NCBI GenBank assembly: GCA_002483285.1
Contig: DLHP01000029.1
Span: 188,911 to 252,910 of the forward strand
DNA from: Flavobacterium sp. UBA7665
GTDB taxonomy: Bacteria; Bacteroidota; Bacteroidia; Flavobacteriales; Flavobacteriaceae
Length of the DNA: 64,000 nucleotides
Direction of reading: 5' to 3'
In this document: one piece after another, positions 6,920 through 16,850 of the stretch
Position numbering within the stretch: the first letter of the stretch is position 1
How the letters are laid out: each line of letters opens with the position of its first letter
Translations under genes and position numbers: made by a program
The notes under the pieces: model-generated
Told to the model about the DNA's origin: nothing
Database searches by the model: none
The model's input: the letters and a program-made list of their open reading frames with translations, nothing else

Positions 6920-9605
6920 CCTGGGTCTCATAGCGATTCTTATAAGCTACCTGGGCTTCCAGTTCTTTGTGGCGCAATGGGCCGAAAAGAAAAAGAACTC
7001 CAAATGGACCAACAATGCCTATGTGTATTCGTTTTCGCTCGCGGTTTATTGTACGGCCTGGACGTATTACGGAAGCATCGGCGTGGCAGCAAAATCGGGG
7101 CTTAATTACATTCCGATTTACTTGGGACCCGTACTTATTTTTCCGGTTTGGATCATCGTGCTCAAGAAAATCATTCGCATTTCAAGGGTCAATAAAATCT
7201 CGAGTATTGCCGATTTTATTTCGTTGCGTTACGGCAACAGCCGGATTCTCGGGGCGATAGTTACCTTGATTTGCATCATTGCCATTTTGCCGTACGTGGG
7301 TTTACAGCTCAAAGCGATTTCTGAGACTTTCCACGTGGTCACCCAGTCTGAAAACTCCAGTAATGTCTTGAACGACACCTCCACTTATGTGGCTTTTATC
7401 CTGGCGCTTTTTGCTTCGTTTTACGGAACACGTTATGGCGATGCTTCCGAGAAACGCAAAGGAATCGTAACGGCTATTGCCATGGAGTCGGTCATCAAAC
7501 TGCTGCTGTTTTTGACACTCGGGATTTATGTGACTTATTTTGTGTTTGATGGATTTCATGATATCTATATGAAAGCATCGGTACTCGAAGGATTCCGGGA
7601 AAAGAATACCATCCGTGGACTTGAAGGCGGAATGAATTGGTTCATGTTCTGCGTCCTATCGTTATTTGCCATCTTTCTACTGCCGCGGCAATTTCACATG
7701 ACGGTCGTAGAAAACCACACCGAGAAGCATGTGCGCAAAGCGATTTGGATTTTCCCGTTGTATTTGCTGCTGTTCAATATCTTCGTCTATCCAATTGCGT
7801 GGGGCGGTAACATCCTGTTTGACAAACAAGGATTCAATCCAGATATGTTTTCGCTGTTGATTCCGCAATTGTTCAACAACAACCTCATGACCGTATTGGT
7901 TTTTATTGGTGGCTTTTCGGCGGCAATTTCAATGATTATTGTGTCTTCGATTACTTTGTCCACCATGCTGAGCAACAATCTGTTGATTCCTTACGGTTAT
8001 CTCGATGCTTTAAAAACGAAAAACAAGGAAGACAACACCATCCGCATCGTCAATATCCGCCGACTGGGGATTTTTTTGCTCATCATCCTCGCTTATATTT
8101 TTTACCGTTATTTCCTAATCGATTTCTCTTTGGTGTCGGTAGGGATGATTTCTTTTGTAATTATTGCGCAGCTTGGGCCAGCGTTTTTTGGGGCATTGTT
8201 CTGGAAACGCGGTTCGGTGCAAGGTGCAATTTGGGGAATGATTGCAGGTATGGCAATAACCACTTATACCTTGATTTTGCCATTTTTCCTGAACCAGGGA
8301 AATTCGGCAAGCCCATTTATGGATGGCTTATTTGGCATAAAGTTGCTCAAGCCTTTTCAATTGTTCGGCTTGGATTACCTCGAGCCCATTCCGCATTCGT
8401 TATTTTGGAGCCTGTTCTTCAACTTTATGGCTTACCTGCTTGTGTCGGTTAGTTTCAAAGGCGATTATCGTGAGCGGAATTATGCCGAGATGTATGTGGA
8501 TATCGACCGCTACATCAACAATCACGAGGATGCCTTTGTCTGGAAAGGAACCGCCTATGTAAAGGACATAGAGAAAGTACTCACCCGATTTTTGGGCGAA
8601 GAACGTACCAAAAGAGCTTTGCGAATTTTCAATACCAAATACAATATCGACAAAGACAACACCATGGCCGATGCGCGATTGATTAAGTTTGCAGAGGATT
8701 TACTCACAGGGCATATTGGGACGGCTTCGGCCAAAATCCTCATCGAAGGCGTGACCAAGGAAGACAAAATCAGTTTGCCCGAAGTGCTGCGCATTTTAGA
8801 GGAATCCAAAGAGAACATAATCGTCAACAAAAAACTCATCGAAACTTCGCGCGAACTCAAGGAAATCTCCGCACAGCTCAAGAAAGCCAACGAGTCGCTG
8901 ATGACTAAAGACAAACAGAAAGACGAGTTCCTCGATACAGTCACCCACGAGTTGCGGACACCCATCACCGCCATCCGTGCGGCCAGCGAAATCCTGCACG
9001 ATGACGATGAAATCCCAGACACTTTGCGCAAGCAGTTCCTTCAGAATATCATTTCAGAATCCGACCGCCTGAACCGACTGATCGACAAAATCCTTGACCT
9101 TGAGAAGTTCGAGACCGGGAAGCAGAAAATCTACCCAAGCGAAGGTGATATTTCTAAAACCATCCGTAAGGCGATTGACCCGCTGCACCAATTAATTTCT
9201 AACAAGAATATCGCATTGGATTTTAAAATGGCGCCGCTTGAAATGCCGGTGCTATATGACGAGGAGCGCATCATTCAGGTGGTGACCAACCTCGTATCTA
9301 ATGCGATTAAATTTTGCGATCCTGAAAACGGAATCATTGTCATCACCACCGAAAAGGGTGAACATTCGGTCAAAGTAGAAGTCTTCAACAACGGCAAGCC
9401 TGTAAATCCAGAAGAACTTGATTCGATCTTTGACAAATTCTATCAGTCGCAAAACCAAAACGTACGCAAGCCTATCGGCAGTGGTTTGGGATTGGCCATT
9501 TCCAGACAGATTGTTGAAATGCACCATGGAAAAATCTGGGCATCAAATCCCGAAACTGGCGGCGTAATTTTTACCTTTACCTTACCAATTTCCATTAATA
9601 TATAA
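6912..9605 (+). CDS. CbrA-like sensor histidine kinase with sodium/solute symporter domain
   Basis: 897 residues. Residues 1 to about 530 form an SLC5-type sodium/solute symporter domain with around 13 membrane segments (for example AWTYYGSIGVAAKSGLNY). A soluble linker follows (about 540-660, ending in a coiled coil with KEISAQLKKANESLMTK). The dimerisation domain carries the phospho-acceptor His679 in THELRTP. The C-terminus is a HATPase domain with the G2 motif GSGLGLAISRQIVEMHHGK. Such transceptors couple binding or transport of a solute to kinase activity. It is followed two bases later by a lone receiver protein, then by propionate- and acetate-CoA ligases, so the likely signal is a short-chain carboxylate or a downstream metabolite. 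Confidence 0.88.
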   Translation: MSNLGLIAILISYLGFQFFVAQWAEKKKNSKWTNNAYVYSFSLAVYCTAWTYYGSIGVAAKSGLNYIPIYLGPVLIFPVWIIVLKKIIRISRVNKISSIADFISLRYGNSRILGAIVTLICIIAILPYVGLQLKAISETFHVVTQSENSSNVLNDTSTYVAFILALFASFYGTRYGDASEKRKGIVTAIAMESVIKLLLFLTLGIYVTYFVFDGFHDIYMKASVLEGFREKNTIRGLEGGMNWFMFCVLSLFAIFLLPRQFHMTVVENHTEKHVRKAIWIFPLYLLLFNIFVYPIAWGGNILFDKQGFNPDMFSLLIPQLFNNNLMTVLVFIGGFSAAISMIIVSSITLSTMLSNNLLIPYGYLDALKTKNKEDNTIRIVNIRRLGIFLLIILAYIFYRYFLIDFSLVSVGMISFVIIAQLGPAFFGALFWKRGSVQGAIWGMIAGMAITTYTLILPFFLNQGNSASPFMDGLFGIKLLKPFQLFGLDYLEPIPHSLFWSLFFNFMAYLLVSVSFKGDYRERNYAEMYVDIDRYINNHEDAFVWKGTAYVKDIEKVLTRFLGEERTKRALRIFNTKYNIDKDNTMADARLIKFAEDLLTGHIGTASAKILIEGVTKEDKISLPEVLRILEESKENIIVNKKLIETSRELKEISAQLKKANESLMTKDKQKDEFLDTVTHELRTPITAIRAASEILHDDDEIPDTLRKQFLQNIISESDRLNRLIDKILDLEKFETGKQKIYPSEGDISKTIRKAIDPLHQLISNKNIALDFKMAPLEMPVLYDEERIIQVVTNLVSNAIKFCDPENGIIVITTEKGEHSVKVEVFNNGKPVNPEELDSIFDKFYQSQNQNVRKPIGSGLGLAISRQIVEMHHGKIWASNPETGGVIFTFTLPISINI

Positions 9606-9607
9606 AC

Positions 9608-9970
9608 ATGAAAAAGATTTTAATCGTTGACGATGAACCCAATATCATCATGTCTTTAGAGTATACATTCAGGAAAAATAATTTTGAGGTGTTTATTGCG
9701 CGTGACGGAAAAGAAGCGTTAGAAATCCTCGAAACAGAAATCCCAAACCTGATTGTCCTGGATATCATGATGCCCAACGTAGACGGTTATGCCACCATAG
9801 AATTCATCAAAAAAGACGCGCGCCTGGCCGATTGCAAAATCATTTTCCTATCCGCGAAAAACAAGGAAAGCGATATAGAAAAAGGCATGAGCCTTGGCGC
9901 AAACGCCTATATGACCAAGCCATTCTCTGTAAAGAAATTGGTAGAGCAGGTCAACCAACTATTAGAGTAA
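9608..9970 (+). CDS. Single-domain response regulator (receiver only)
   Basis: 120 residues forming one CheY-like receiver domain: acidic pocket D8, D9 and E10, phospho-acceptor Asp52 in VLDIMMPNVDGY, Thr/Ser at LSAK and Lys in MTKPFS. No DNA-binding output domain is present. It starts two bases after the symporter-kinase gene, making it the probable cognate partner. CbrB, the Pseudomonas partner of CbrA, is a sigma54 activator, so the output here must differ: either a phosphorelay to a protein encoded elsewhere, or protein-protein control. The InsA-like protein at 2972-3391 is one conceivable target, purely by proximity. Confidence 0.9.
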   Translation: MKKILIVDDEPNIIMSLEYTFRKNNFEVFIARDGKEALEILETEIPNLIVLDIMMPNVDGYATIEFIKKDARLADCKIIFLSAKNKESDIEKGMSLGANAYMTKPFSVKKLVEQVNQLLE

Positions 9971-9988
9971 CGACCAAAAACAAATCAA

Positions 9989-11890
9989 ATGAATTACCAG
10001 GATATTTATACAAAAAGCATCAGTAATCCCAAAGATTTCTGGCGCGAACAAGCCGAAGCCATACAATGGTACAGCAAGCCCGACACCATTTTATCTTATG
10101 CCGAAAATGGTTACCCGGTTTGGTTTAAGGATGGTACGCTCAATGCCTGTTACCTCGCTTTAGACAAGCACATCCAGGACGGACACGGCGACCAGGTTTC
10201 GATTATTTACGATTCGCCGGTGACCCAGACCGTTAAGAAATACACGTTTTCCGAAGTCAAGTCGGAGGTTGCGCGTTTAGCTGGCGGTATGCTCGCACTC
10301 GGGCTCAAGCAAGGCGATACGGCCATCATTTACATGCCCATGATTCCGCAGGCGGCGTTTGCAATGCTTGCTTGTGCGAGAATTGGCGTGACGCACTCGG
10401 TAGTTTTCGGCGGATTTGCCCCACACGAACTCGCCATCCGCATCGACGATTGCAAACCAAGAGCGATCATTACCGCGTCATCGGGCATCGAAATCGACCG
10501 GCTCATTGCTTACAAACCCTTGGTGGATGAAGCCATCGAACTCGCCCAGCACAAACCTAAAAAAGTAATTGTGTTCAACAGAAAATTAGGCGCGCGCGTT
10601 CCGTTCAAAAAATACGATGTCGATTATGATGCGCTGGTTTACGGTTCGGAGGAAACGCCTTGTGTACCAGTCAATTCAATGCATCCCTTGTATGTTTTAT
10701 ACACTTCAGGAACAACAGGCAAACCCAAAGGAATCGTGCGCGATACGGGCGGTTATGTTACCGCCTTGAAATTCTCGATGCAGAAGATTTACAATGTAAA
10801 GGAAGACGCTATTTTTTGGGCGGCATCCGATGTGGGTTGGGTCGTTGGGCACAGTTTCATCGTCTATGGGCCACTGATCAACCGCAACACCACTGTTATT
10901 TTTGAAGGCAAACCAATCCGCACACCCGATGCCTCCACGTTTTGGAGGGTAATCGCCGAACACAAGGTCAACGCCATGTTTACCGCGCCAACAGCGATTC
11001 GCGCCATCAAGAAGGAAGATCCCAATGGTGATTTCATCAAGCAATACGACCTGAGTTCGCTGCAGACGCAATTCCTTGCCGGCGAACGCTGCGATGTGGC
11101 CACACTCGAATGGTACGGAAAACACATTCCGGTGCCAGCGATTGACCACTGGTGGCAGACCGAATCGGGTTGGCCCATGATCGCCAATATGGTGGGTATT
11201 GAAAAACCCTTGGTCAAACCGGGTTCGGTAGGGAAGGCGGTATGCGGTTATGACATTCGGATTTTTGGTGAGAACGGGACAGAATTGGGCCCGAACGAAG
11301 AAGGTTACGTCGTCATCAAATTGCCATTGCCGCCAGGAACTTTGCTTGATTTATGGAACGACAACCACCGTTTCAAGGCGGGCTACCTCAATAAATTCCC
11401 GGGTTATTATTTCTCGGGCGACGGCGGATACAAAGACACAGACCAATACATTTACATCACCGGAAGGGTAGACGATGTCATCAACGTCGCCGGGCATCGA
11501 CTGTCGACGGCAGAGATGGAGGAAATCGTCGCCTCACATCCCGCAGTGGCCGAATGTGCCGTGATTGGCATTAACGACGCGCTTAAAGGGCAGATTCCGC
11601 TCGCGCTCGTTGTGACCAAATCGGGTGGCGAAATCGAGCATTTTCAGTTGGAGCAGGAAATCGTGAAACTGGTACGCCAGCAGATTGGTGCGGTTGCCGC
11701 GCTCAAAAATGTGGTCATTGTGCAGCGGTTGCCCAAGACGCGTTCGGGTAAAATCCTTCGCAAACTGTTGCGAAGCATTGCCGACGGCGAGCAATTTCAA
11801 ATTCCGTCAACGATAGACGACGAGGCGATTGTCGAAGAAATTACCGCCGTTTTATCCAAGGAAAATATCGGCATTTACAATAGCAATTAA
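9989..11890 (+). CDS. prpE: Propionate-CoA ligase (propionyl-CoA synthetase)
   Basis: 633 residues, full length for an AMP-forming short-chain acyl-CoA synthetase. Motifs in order: YTSGTTGKPKGIVRDTGGY (ATP loop), DHWWQTESGWP, GRVDDVINVAGHRLSTAEM, and the acetylatable catalytic lysine in PKTRSGKILRK near the C-terminus. The IVRDTGGY, ESGWP and GHRLST variants are those I associate with PrpE/ACSS3 rather than Acs. It activates propionate to propionyl-CoA in the cytoplasm via propionyl-AMP. It lies 18 bases after the receiver gene and is followed by acs, so the two ligases are probably co-expressed and possibly controlled by the two-component pair. Confidence 0.85.
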   Translation: MNYQDIYTKSISNPKDFWREQAEAIQWYSKPDTILSYAENGYPVWFKDGTLNACYLALDKHIQDGHGDQVSIIYDSPVTQTVKKYTFSEVKSEVARLAGGMLALGLKQGDTAIIYMPMIPQAAFAMLACARIGVTHSVVFGGFAPHELAIRIDDCKPRAIITASSGIEIDRLIAYKPLVDEAIELAQHKPKKVIVFNRKLGARVPFKKYDVDYDALVYGSEETPCVPVNSMHPLYVLYTSGTTGKPKGIVRDTGGYVTALKFSMQKIYNVKEDAIFWAASDVGWVVGHSFIVYGPLINRNTTVIFEGKPIRTPDASTFWRVIAEHKVNAMFTAPTAIRAIKKEDPNGDFIKQYDLSSLQTQFLAGERCDVATLEWYGKHIPVPAIDHWWQTESGWPMIANMVGIEKPLVKPGSVGKAVCGYDIRIFGENGTELGPNEEGYVVIKLPLPPGTLLDLWNDNHRFKAGYLNKFPGYYFSGDGGYKDTDQYIYITGRVDDVINVAGHRLSTAEMEEIVASHPAVAECAVIGINDALKGQIPLALVVTKSGGEIEHFQLEQEIVKLVRQQIGAVAALKNVVIVQRLPKTRSGKILRKLLRSIADGEQFQIPSTIDDEAIVEEITAVLSKENIGIYNSN

Positions 11891-11914
11891 GAACCAAACA
11901 AATTTTTAAATACC

Positions 11915-13822
11915 ATGAGTTATTACAAAATAAACAACCTCGAGCAGTATTTCAAGCATTACAACAAATCGATTCGCGAACCCCGTAAATTCTGGGGAAA
12001 GATAGCAGAGGAGAACTTCACCTGGTACCAGCATTGGGATAAGGTGGTAGAGTTCAACATGGCCGAGGCCGAAATCAAATGGTTTACCGACGCCAAGGTG
12101 AATATCGTCAAGAATTGCATCGATAGGCATTTGGCCAGGCGCGGCAACAAAACCGCGATTATCTTTGAACCCAACGATCCCAAAGAGGAAGCGCAGCACA
12201 TCACTTACACTGAACTGCACGAACGGGTTTCTAAAATGGCCAACGTACTGCGCGAGCAAGGCATCAAAAAAGGTGACCGCGTCTGCATCTATCTGCCCAT
12301 GATTCCTGAATTGGCGGTTGCGGTGTTGGCGTGTGCGAGAATCGGCGCAATCCATTCGGTGGTGTTTGCGGGCTTCTCGGCTTCAGCTGTGGCAAGCCGG
12401 ATTAATGACAGCGAGTGTAAGATGGTCATTACGTCAGACGGTGGTTTCCGCGGTAACAAATCGATTGACCTCAAAGGAATTGTCGATGAGGCTTTGGAGA
12501 AATGTCCGTGTGTTACCAATGTGCTCGTAGTAAAACGCACGAACACCAATGTCAATATGAAGGAAGGCCGCGACCAGTGGATGCAACCGTTGCTCGATGC
12601 CGCCTCAGATAACAATGTAGCCGAAATCATGGATGCCGAGGATCCGTTGTTTATCCTGTACACGTCTGGTTCTACTGGAAAACCCAAAGGCATGGTGCAT
12701 ACCACGGCAGGTTATATGGTGTACACGGCCTACACGTTCAAAAACGTATTCAATTATGAGGAGAACGATATTTTCTGGTGTACCGCCGACATTGGCTGGA
12801 TCACCGGACATTCCTATATATTGTACGGGCCGCTGTTGAATGGCGCGACCACGGTTATTTTTGAAGGCGTCCCGTCGTATCCCGATTTCAGTCGATTTTG
12901 GGAAGTCATAGAAAAGCACAAAGTGACGCAATTTTATACGGCACCCACAGCCATCCGTTCGCTGGCGAAGGAAAGTATCGATTATGTTCAACGATTTCCG
13001 TTAAGTTCGCTCAAGGTCATTGGGTCGGTGGGCGAACCCATCAACGAGGAAGCCTGGCATTGGTACAACGACCACGTAGGAGGGAAGCGCTGTCCGCTTG
13101 TGGATACGTGGTGGCAGACCGAAACGGGCGGCATCATGATTTCTCCGATTCCATTCGTAACTCCAACAAAACCCACCTACGCTTCATTGCCGTTGCCTGG
13201 AATCCAACCCGTATTAATGGATGAAAAACGCAATGAGATCGAAGGCAACCAGGTCACCGGTAGCCTCTGTATCAAATTCCCATGGCCAGCGATTGCGCGT
13301 ACCATTTGGGGCGACCACCAACGTTACAAAGACACGTATTTCTCTACGTTTCCCGGCAAATATTTTACAGGCGACGGCGCTTTGCGCGATGAAGTTGGGT
13401 ATTATCGGATTACCGGCCGTGTAGACGATGTGGTGATTGTATCGGGGCACAACCTGGGCACCGCACCAATTGAAGACGCGATCAACGAGCACCCGGCAGT
13501 GGCAGAAAGCGCGATTGTAGGTTTTCCACACGATATCAAAGGTAATGCGCTCTACGGATATGTCATCCTTAAGGAAACCGGCGAGGGCAGGAACCAGGAC
13601 AATTTGCGTATCGAGATCAACCAGATTATTTCAGACCAGATCGGCCCGATTGCCAAACTCGATAAAATCCAGTTCGTTTCGGGCTTGCCCAAGACGCGTT
13701 CGGGTAAAATCATGCGCCGCATTTTACGCAAGATTGCCGAAGGCGACTTCTCGAATTTTGGGGACACGACCACGCTGCTAAATCCCGAAATCGTTGACGA
13801 AATTAAAAACGGAAAACTATAA
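11915..13822 (+). CDS. acs: Acetate-CoA ligase (acetyl-CoA synthetase)
   Basis: 635 residues, typical for Acs. Key motifs: YTSGSTGKPKGMVHTTAGY (ATP/AMP loop), DTWWQTETGGIMISP (the tryptophan limiting the acyl pocket to acetate lies in WWQTETG), GRVDDVVIVSGHNLGTAPIE, and the catalytic lysine in PKTRSGKIMRR. It forms acetyl-CoA from acetate, ATP and CoA in the cytoplasm. It is the last gene of the kinase-regulator-ligase transcript, followed by a terminator. Acs in many bacteria is inhibited by acetylation of the PKTRSGK lysine; no acetyltransferase is evident in the window. Confidence 0.93.
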   Translation: MSYYKINNLEQYFKHYNKSIREPRKFWGKIAEENFTWYQHWDKVVEFNMAEAEIKWFTDAKVNIVKNCIDRHLARRGNKTAIIFEPNDPKEEAQHITYTELHERVSKMANVLREQGIKKGDRVCIYLPMIPELAVAVLACARIGAIHSVVFAGFSASAVASRINDSECKMVITSDGGFRGNKSIDLKGIVDEALEKCPCVTNVLVVKRTNTNVNMKEGRDQWMQPLLDAASDNNVAEIMDAEDPLFILYTSGSTGKPKGMVHTTAGYMVYTAYTFKNVFNYEENDIFWCTADIGWITGHSYILYGPLLNGATTVIFEGVPSYPDFSRFWEVIEKHKVTQFYTAPTAIRSLAKESIDYVQRFPLSSLKVIGSVGEPINEEAWHWYNDHVGGKRCPLVDTWWQTETGGIMISPIPFVTPTKPTYASLPLPGIQPVLMDEKRNEIEGNQVTGSLCIKFPWPAIARTIWGDHQRYKDTYFSTFPGKYFTGDGALRDEVGYYRITGRVDDVVIVSGHNLGTAPIEDAINEHPAVAESAIVGFPHDIKGNALYGYVILKETGEGRNQDNLRIEINQIISDQIGPIAKLDKIQFVSGLPKTRSGKIMRRILRKIAEGDFSNFGDTTTLLNPEIVDEIKNGKL

Positions 13823-13841
13823 ACCATTGTCAATCAATAGG

Positions 13842-13872
13842 AAAAAGCTGCTTGAAAAAGCGGCTTTTTTTT
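13842..13872 (+). terminator. Rho-independent terminator after acs
   Basis: The stem GCTGCTT/AAGCGGC (one G-U pair), with a GAAA-type loop and flanking A and T runs, ends in eight T residues. It lies 20 bases after the acs stop codon and separates the ligase operon from the polyketide operon. Confidence 0.8.
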
Positions 13873-13953
13873 ATGTTAAAATTGTCAAATTCCATAACAT
13901 TTTTATAAGATTGTGAAAATGCGTATTTGATATATTGGTTATATTTACCAGAT

Positions 13954-15084
13954 ATGGAAACCAGGCAAATTATCATTATTGGCGGCGGTTTGGCGGGATT
14001 GACTTCGGCAATCCACCTGTCCAAAATTGGATTGCGGGTCACTGTGGTCGAGAAGCAGCTGTTCCCCAAACACAAGGTGTGCGGCGAATACGTCTCGAAT
14101 GAAGTGTTGCCTTACCTGGAATGGCTTGGCTTGGATGTTTCTAAATTAAAGCCGACTCAGATTTCTAAAATCATCTTTTCAACGAGCAGCGGAAAAATCG
14201 TTCGGGGCAACCTGCCTTTGGGCGGATTTGGCATCAGCCGTTACGCGCTCGACGAATTCCTGCACCAGAAAGCGTTGTCGAATGGTTGTAGTTTCATCCA
14301 CGAATCGGTAGAAAATATTGATTTCAACAATGACGTTTTTACGGTCACTGCCACTGGGAACCAAACTCTAACCGCAGACTTTGTAATTGGTGCTTACGGC
14401 AAACGGTCTAACCTCGACCAGAAACTGCACCGCGATTTCATCTCGCGACAATCGCCATGGTTGGCCGTTAAAGCCCATTACAGTGGCGATTTTCCCAACG
14501 ATACGGTGGGATTGCACAATTTCAAGGGTGGCTATTGCGGCATTTCGAAAGTTGAAAATGATACGATCAATGTGTGTTACCTGGCCGATTATAAGACGTT
14601 CAAGAATTATAAAAATATAGAAGATTATCAGCAAGCCGTGGTTTCGAAAAACCCAAACCTTCGCCCAATCTTTGAGAATATGAACCCGTTGTTCGAGAAA
14701 CCGCTCACCATCAGCCAGATTTCTTTTGAAAAAAAACAAGCAGTAGAAAACCATGTTTTGATGGTTGGCGACAGTGTGGGCATGATCCATCCGCTTTGCG
14801 GCAACGGCATGGCGATGGCGATCCACAGCGCCAAAATCCTTTCGGAGTTGTTGGGTGATTTTTTTGCCGGGAAAATCCAATCGCGTGCAGCACTAGAGAA
14901 AAAATACACCAAAACCTGGAATTCCAACTTCAGCAACCGCCTGAGCGTAGGGCGTTTTCTGGCTAAAATATTAGGCAAGTCCAAGTTGTCAGAAAACCTG
15001 ATGCGGTTACTGACCGTTTTCCCTTCGCTATTACCCAAAATTATCAACAAAACCCACGGGAAAGCCCTCGTTTTAAACTCCTAG
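13954..15084 (+). CDS. FAD-dependent oxidoreductase (geranylgeranyl reductase/aromatic hydroxylase-like)
   Basis: 376 residues from ATG at 13954; an upstream TTG at 13927 is in frame but lies in promoter-like sequence. The N-terminus is a Rossmann FAD site (IIGGGLAGLTSAIHLSKIG, then VVEKQ at the end of beta2), followed by CGEYVSNEVLPYL. The second FAD motif is VGDSVGMIHPLCGNGMAMAI. This is the geranylgeranyl-reductase/halogenase/PHBH superfamily. In the Streptomyces srsABC pathway a flavoprotein hydroxylase acts after the type III PKS and methyltransferase. As the first gene of a seven-gene operon with those two partners, hydroxylation of the polyketide ring is the leading hypothesis; reduction of an alkyl chain is the alternative. 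Confidence 0.8.
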   Translation: METRQIIIIGGGLAGLTSAIHLSKIGLRVTVVEKQLFPKHKVCGEYVSNEVLPYLEWLGLDVSKLKPTQISKIIFSTSSGKIVRGNLPLGGFGISRYALDEFLHQKALSNGCSFIHESVENIDFNNDVFTVTATGNQTLTADFVIGAYGKRSNLDQKLHRDFISRQSPWLAVKAHYSGDFPNDTVGLHNFKGGYCGISKVENDTINVCYLADYKTFKNYKNIEDYQQAVVSKNPNLRPIFENMNPLFEKPLTISQISFEKKQAVENHVLMVGDSVGMIHPLCGNGMAMAIHSAKILSELLGDFFAGKIQSRAALEKKYTKTWNSNFSNRLSVGRFLAKILGKSKLSENLMRLLTVFPSLLPKIINKTHGKALVLNS

Positions 15085-15087
15085 ACT

Positions 15088-15801
15088 TTGCGTATCGATA
15101 CCACACACCGAACCGATTTGCCCGAAATCATGGACGATTTTTCTATGAATGGGAATGGCTTGCGCGTGGCGTTAGACAAGATTGCAACAATCAACCAACT
15201 CCTTGGCGGCAACAAACTCACGCTTCAGGGCGTAAAGGATTTGATTGCGCCTATCGATGCCCACCAAAAACTCACCATTGTAGATTTGGGTTGCGGCAAT
15301 GGTGACATGTTGCGTCTTATTGCCGAGTGGGGTAAAAACAACGGCCGCCAATTTGAATTGATTGGTGTGGACGCGAATGCTTACACGATTGGTTACGCGA
15401 AAGAATTATCGGCGCATTATCCAAATATTTCCTATCAATGCGAAGACATCTTTTCTGAAACGATTGCAGCATCAGTTTACGATATCGCATTATTCACTTT
15501 GACTTTGCATCATTTTAAAAATGAAGAAATAGACCAATTGTTGCGCACGTTCAACAAAAATACACGCATCGGAGTTGTTGTCAATGACCTGCACCGAAGC
15601 AGCGTGGCTTACCGGTTGTTCCAGGCTTTGTGCTTTGTGTTCAGGCTCAATGCCATGTCGCGCAATGACGGATTGATTTCTATACTGCGCGGTTTCAAAC
15701 GAAAAGAGCTCGTGTCATTATCCGAAAAATTAAACTATAAAAATTATAGCATCCAATGGAAATGGGCGTTCCGCTACCAATGGATCCTCTCTAAAGTATG
15801 A
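15088..15801 (+). CDS. SAM-dependent methyltransferase of the type III polyketide operon
   Basis: 237 residues, class I methyltransferase. The SAM-binding motif I is IVDLGCGNGDMLRLI, the acidic end of beta2 is VDANAYTIGYA, and motif IV lies near YDIALFTLTLHHF. The start is read as TTG at 15088, four bases after the previous stop, because the segment before the next ATG (RTDLPEIMDDF) looks like conserved family sequence. Its stop overlaps the type III PKS start (ATGA). By analogy to SrsB it would O-methylate the phenolic product; the exact position of transfer cannot be read from sequence. Confidence 0.82.
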   Translation: MRIDTTHRTDLPEIMDDFSMNGNGLRVALDKIATINQLLGGNKLTLQGVKDLIAPIDAHQKLTIVDLGCGNGDMLRLIAEWGKNNGRQFELIGVDANAYTIGYAKELSAHYPNISYQCEDIFSETIAASVYDIALFTLTLHHFKNEEIDQLLRTFNKNTRIGVVVNDLHRSSVAYRLFQALCFVFRLNAMSRNDGLISILRGFKRKELVSLSEKLNYKNYSIQWKWAFRYQWILSKV

Positions 15802-16850
15802 GTGTAAAAATAAAGGCGGTTGCCAAGCAATTACCACAATATTCGAGGAACACGGCCGATGTGATTCCGCTGCTTGACGTTTGGCTCGAAGGCCAGGACG
15901 AGCGCTTTATCCGCAAGGTGAAGAAAATTTTTGAAGGTGCCGCAGTAGACAAACGCTACTCAATCATGGATCCGGTTGAAGTGTTCAGTAGCGCAACATT
16001 TGAGGAGAAAAACGACATTTATACGCGTGAGGTTATCCTTTTGGGCGAAAAAGTGCTGCAAAATGCACTCGAGAAAGCACAATGGAAACCTACCGACCTC
16101 GACTACATCATCACCGTAAGTTGTACCGGGATCATGATTCCGTCACTCGATGCGTATCTGGTCAATAAACTACAATTGCGGCAGGATATAGTAAGGCTTC
16201 CTGTTACCGAGATGGGCTGCGCTGCTGGAATTTCGGGTATGATTTACGCGCGTAATTTTCTCGCAAGCAATCCGGGGAAACGGGCAGCCGTAATTGCTGT
16301 CGAAAGTCCTACGGCGACTTTTCAACTCGACGATTACTCGATGGCCAACATCGTGAGTGCGGCGATTTTTGGCGATGGTGCAGCCTGTGCGTTGCTGTCT
16401 TCGCACGAGGACGATGATGGTCCTGAAATCCTGGCCGACGAGATGTATCACTTTTACGACAACATCCACATGATGGGTTTCAAGCTTGTCAATACGGGCC
16501 TGCAGATGGTTTTGGATGTAGAAGTGCCCGAGACGATTGCGTCGCATTTCCCCGATATCATCCATCCGTTCCTGGCCAAAAATGGGCTGACGATTGAAGA
16601 TATTGACCATTTGATATTCCATCCGGGTGGCAAAAAAATCATCCAGACGGTGGAGGATTTGTTTGGTGGCATGGGGAAAAATATCGATGATACCAAAGAA
16701 GTACTGCGGTTGTACGGCAATATGTCTAGCGCTACTGTTCTTTACGTGCTCGAGCGGATCATGGACAACCAACCCAAACCCGGCGAGAAAGGACTGATGT
16801 TGAGTTTCGGCCCCGGATTTTCGGCACAACGCATTTTACTCGAATTCTGA
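15798..16850 (+). CDS. Type III polyketide synthase (chalcone/stilbene synthase family)
   Basis: 350 residues. The catalytic triad is intact: Cys141 in EMGCAAGISG, His275 in IFHPGGKKI and Asn308 in YGNMSSATVLY. The C-terminal loop GFGPGF-type motif is present as LSFGPGFSAQ. These enzymes extend a starter acyl unit with malonyl-CoA and cyclise it without using their own ACP. The Cys context (MGCAAG) resembles bacterial alkylresorcinol/alkylpyrone synthases. Genes for a dehydratase, ketosynthase, ACP and phosphopantetheinyl transferase follow directly, implying that the starter is a dedicated ACP-bound fatty acyl chain. Upstream and downstream genes overlap it by 4 and 1 bases, so the operon is tightly coupled. 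Confidence 0.92.
   Translation: MSVKIKAVAKQLPQYSRNTADVIPLLDVWLEGQDERFIRKVKKIFEGAAVDKRYSIMDPVEVFSSATFEEKNDIYTREVILLGEKVLQNALEKAQWKPTDLDYIITVSCTGIMIPSLDAYLVNKLQLRQDIVRLPVTEMGCAAGISGMIYARNFLASNPGKRAAVIAVESPTATFQLDDYSMANIVSAAIFGDGAACALLSSHEDDDGPEILADEMYHFYDNIHMMGFKLVNTGLQMVLDVEVPETIASHFPDIIHPFLAKNGLTIEDIDHLIFHPGGKKIIQTVEDLFGGMGKNIDDTKEVLRLYGNMSSATVLYVLERIMDNQPKPGEKGLMLSFGPGFSAQRILLEF

Noticed and set aside
16170..16829. Minus-strand frame of 219 codons within the type III PKS gene
   Set aside because: The PKS catalytic residues are on the plus strand, and the antisense frame is rich in His/Gln with no fold.
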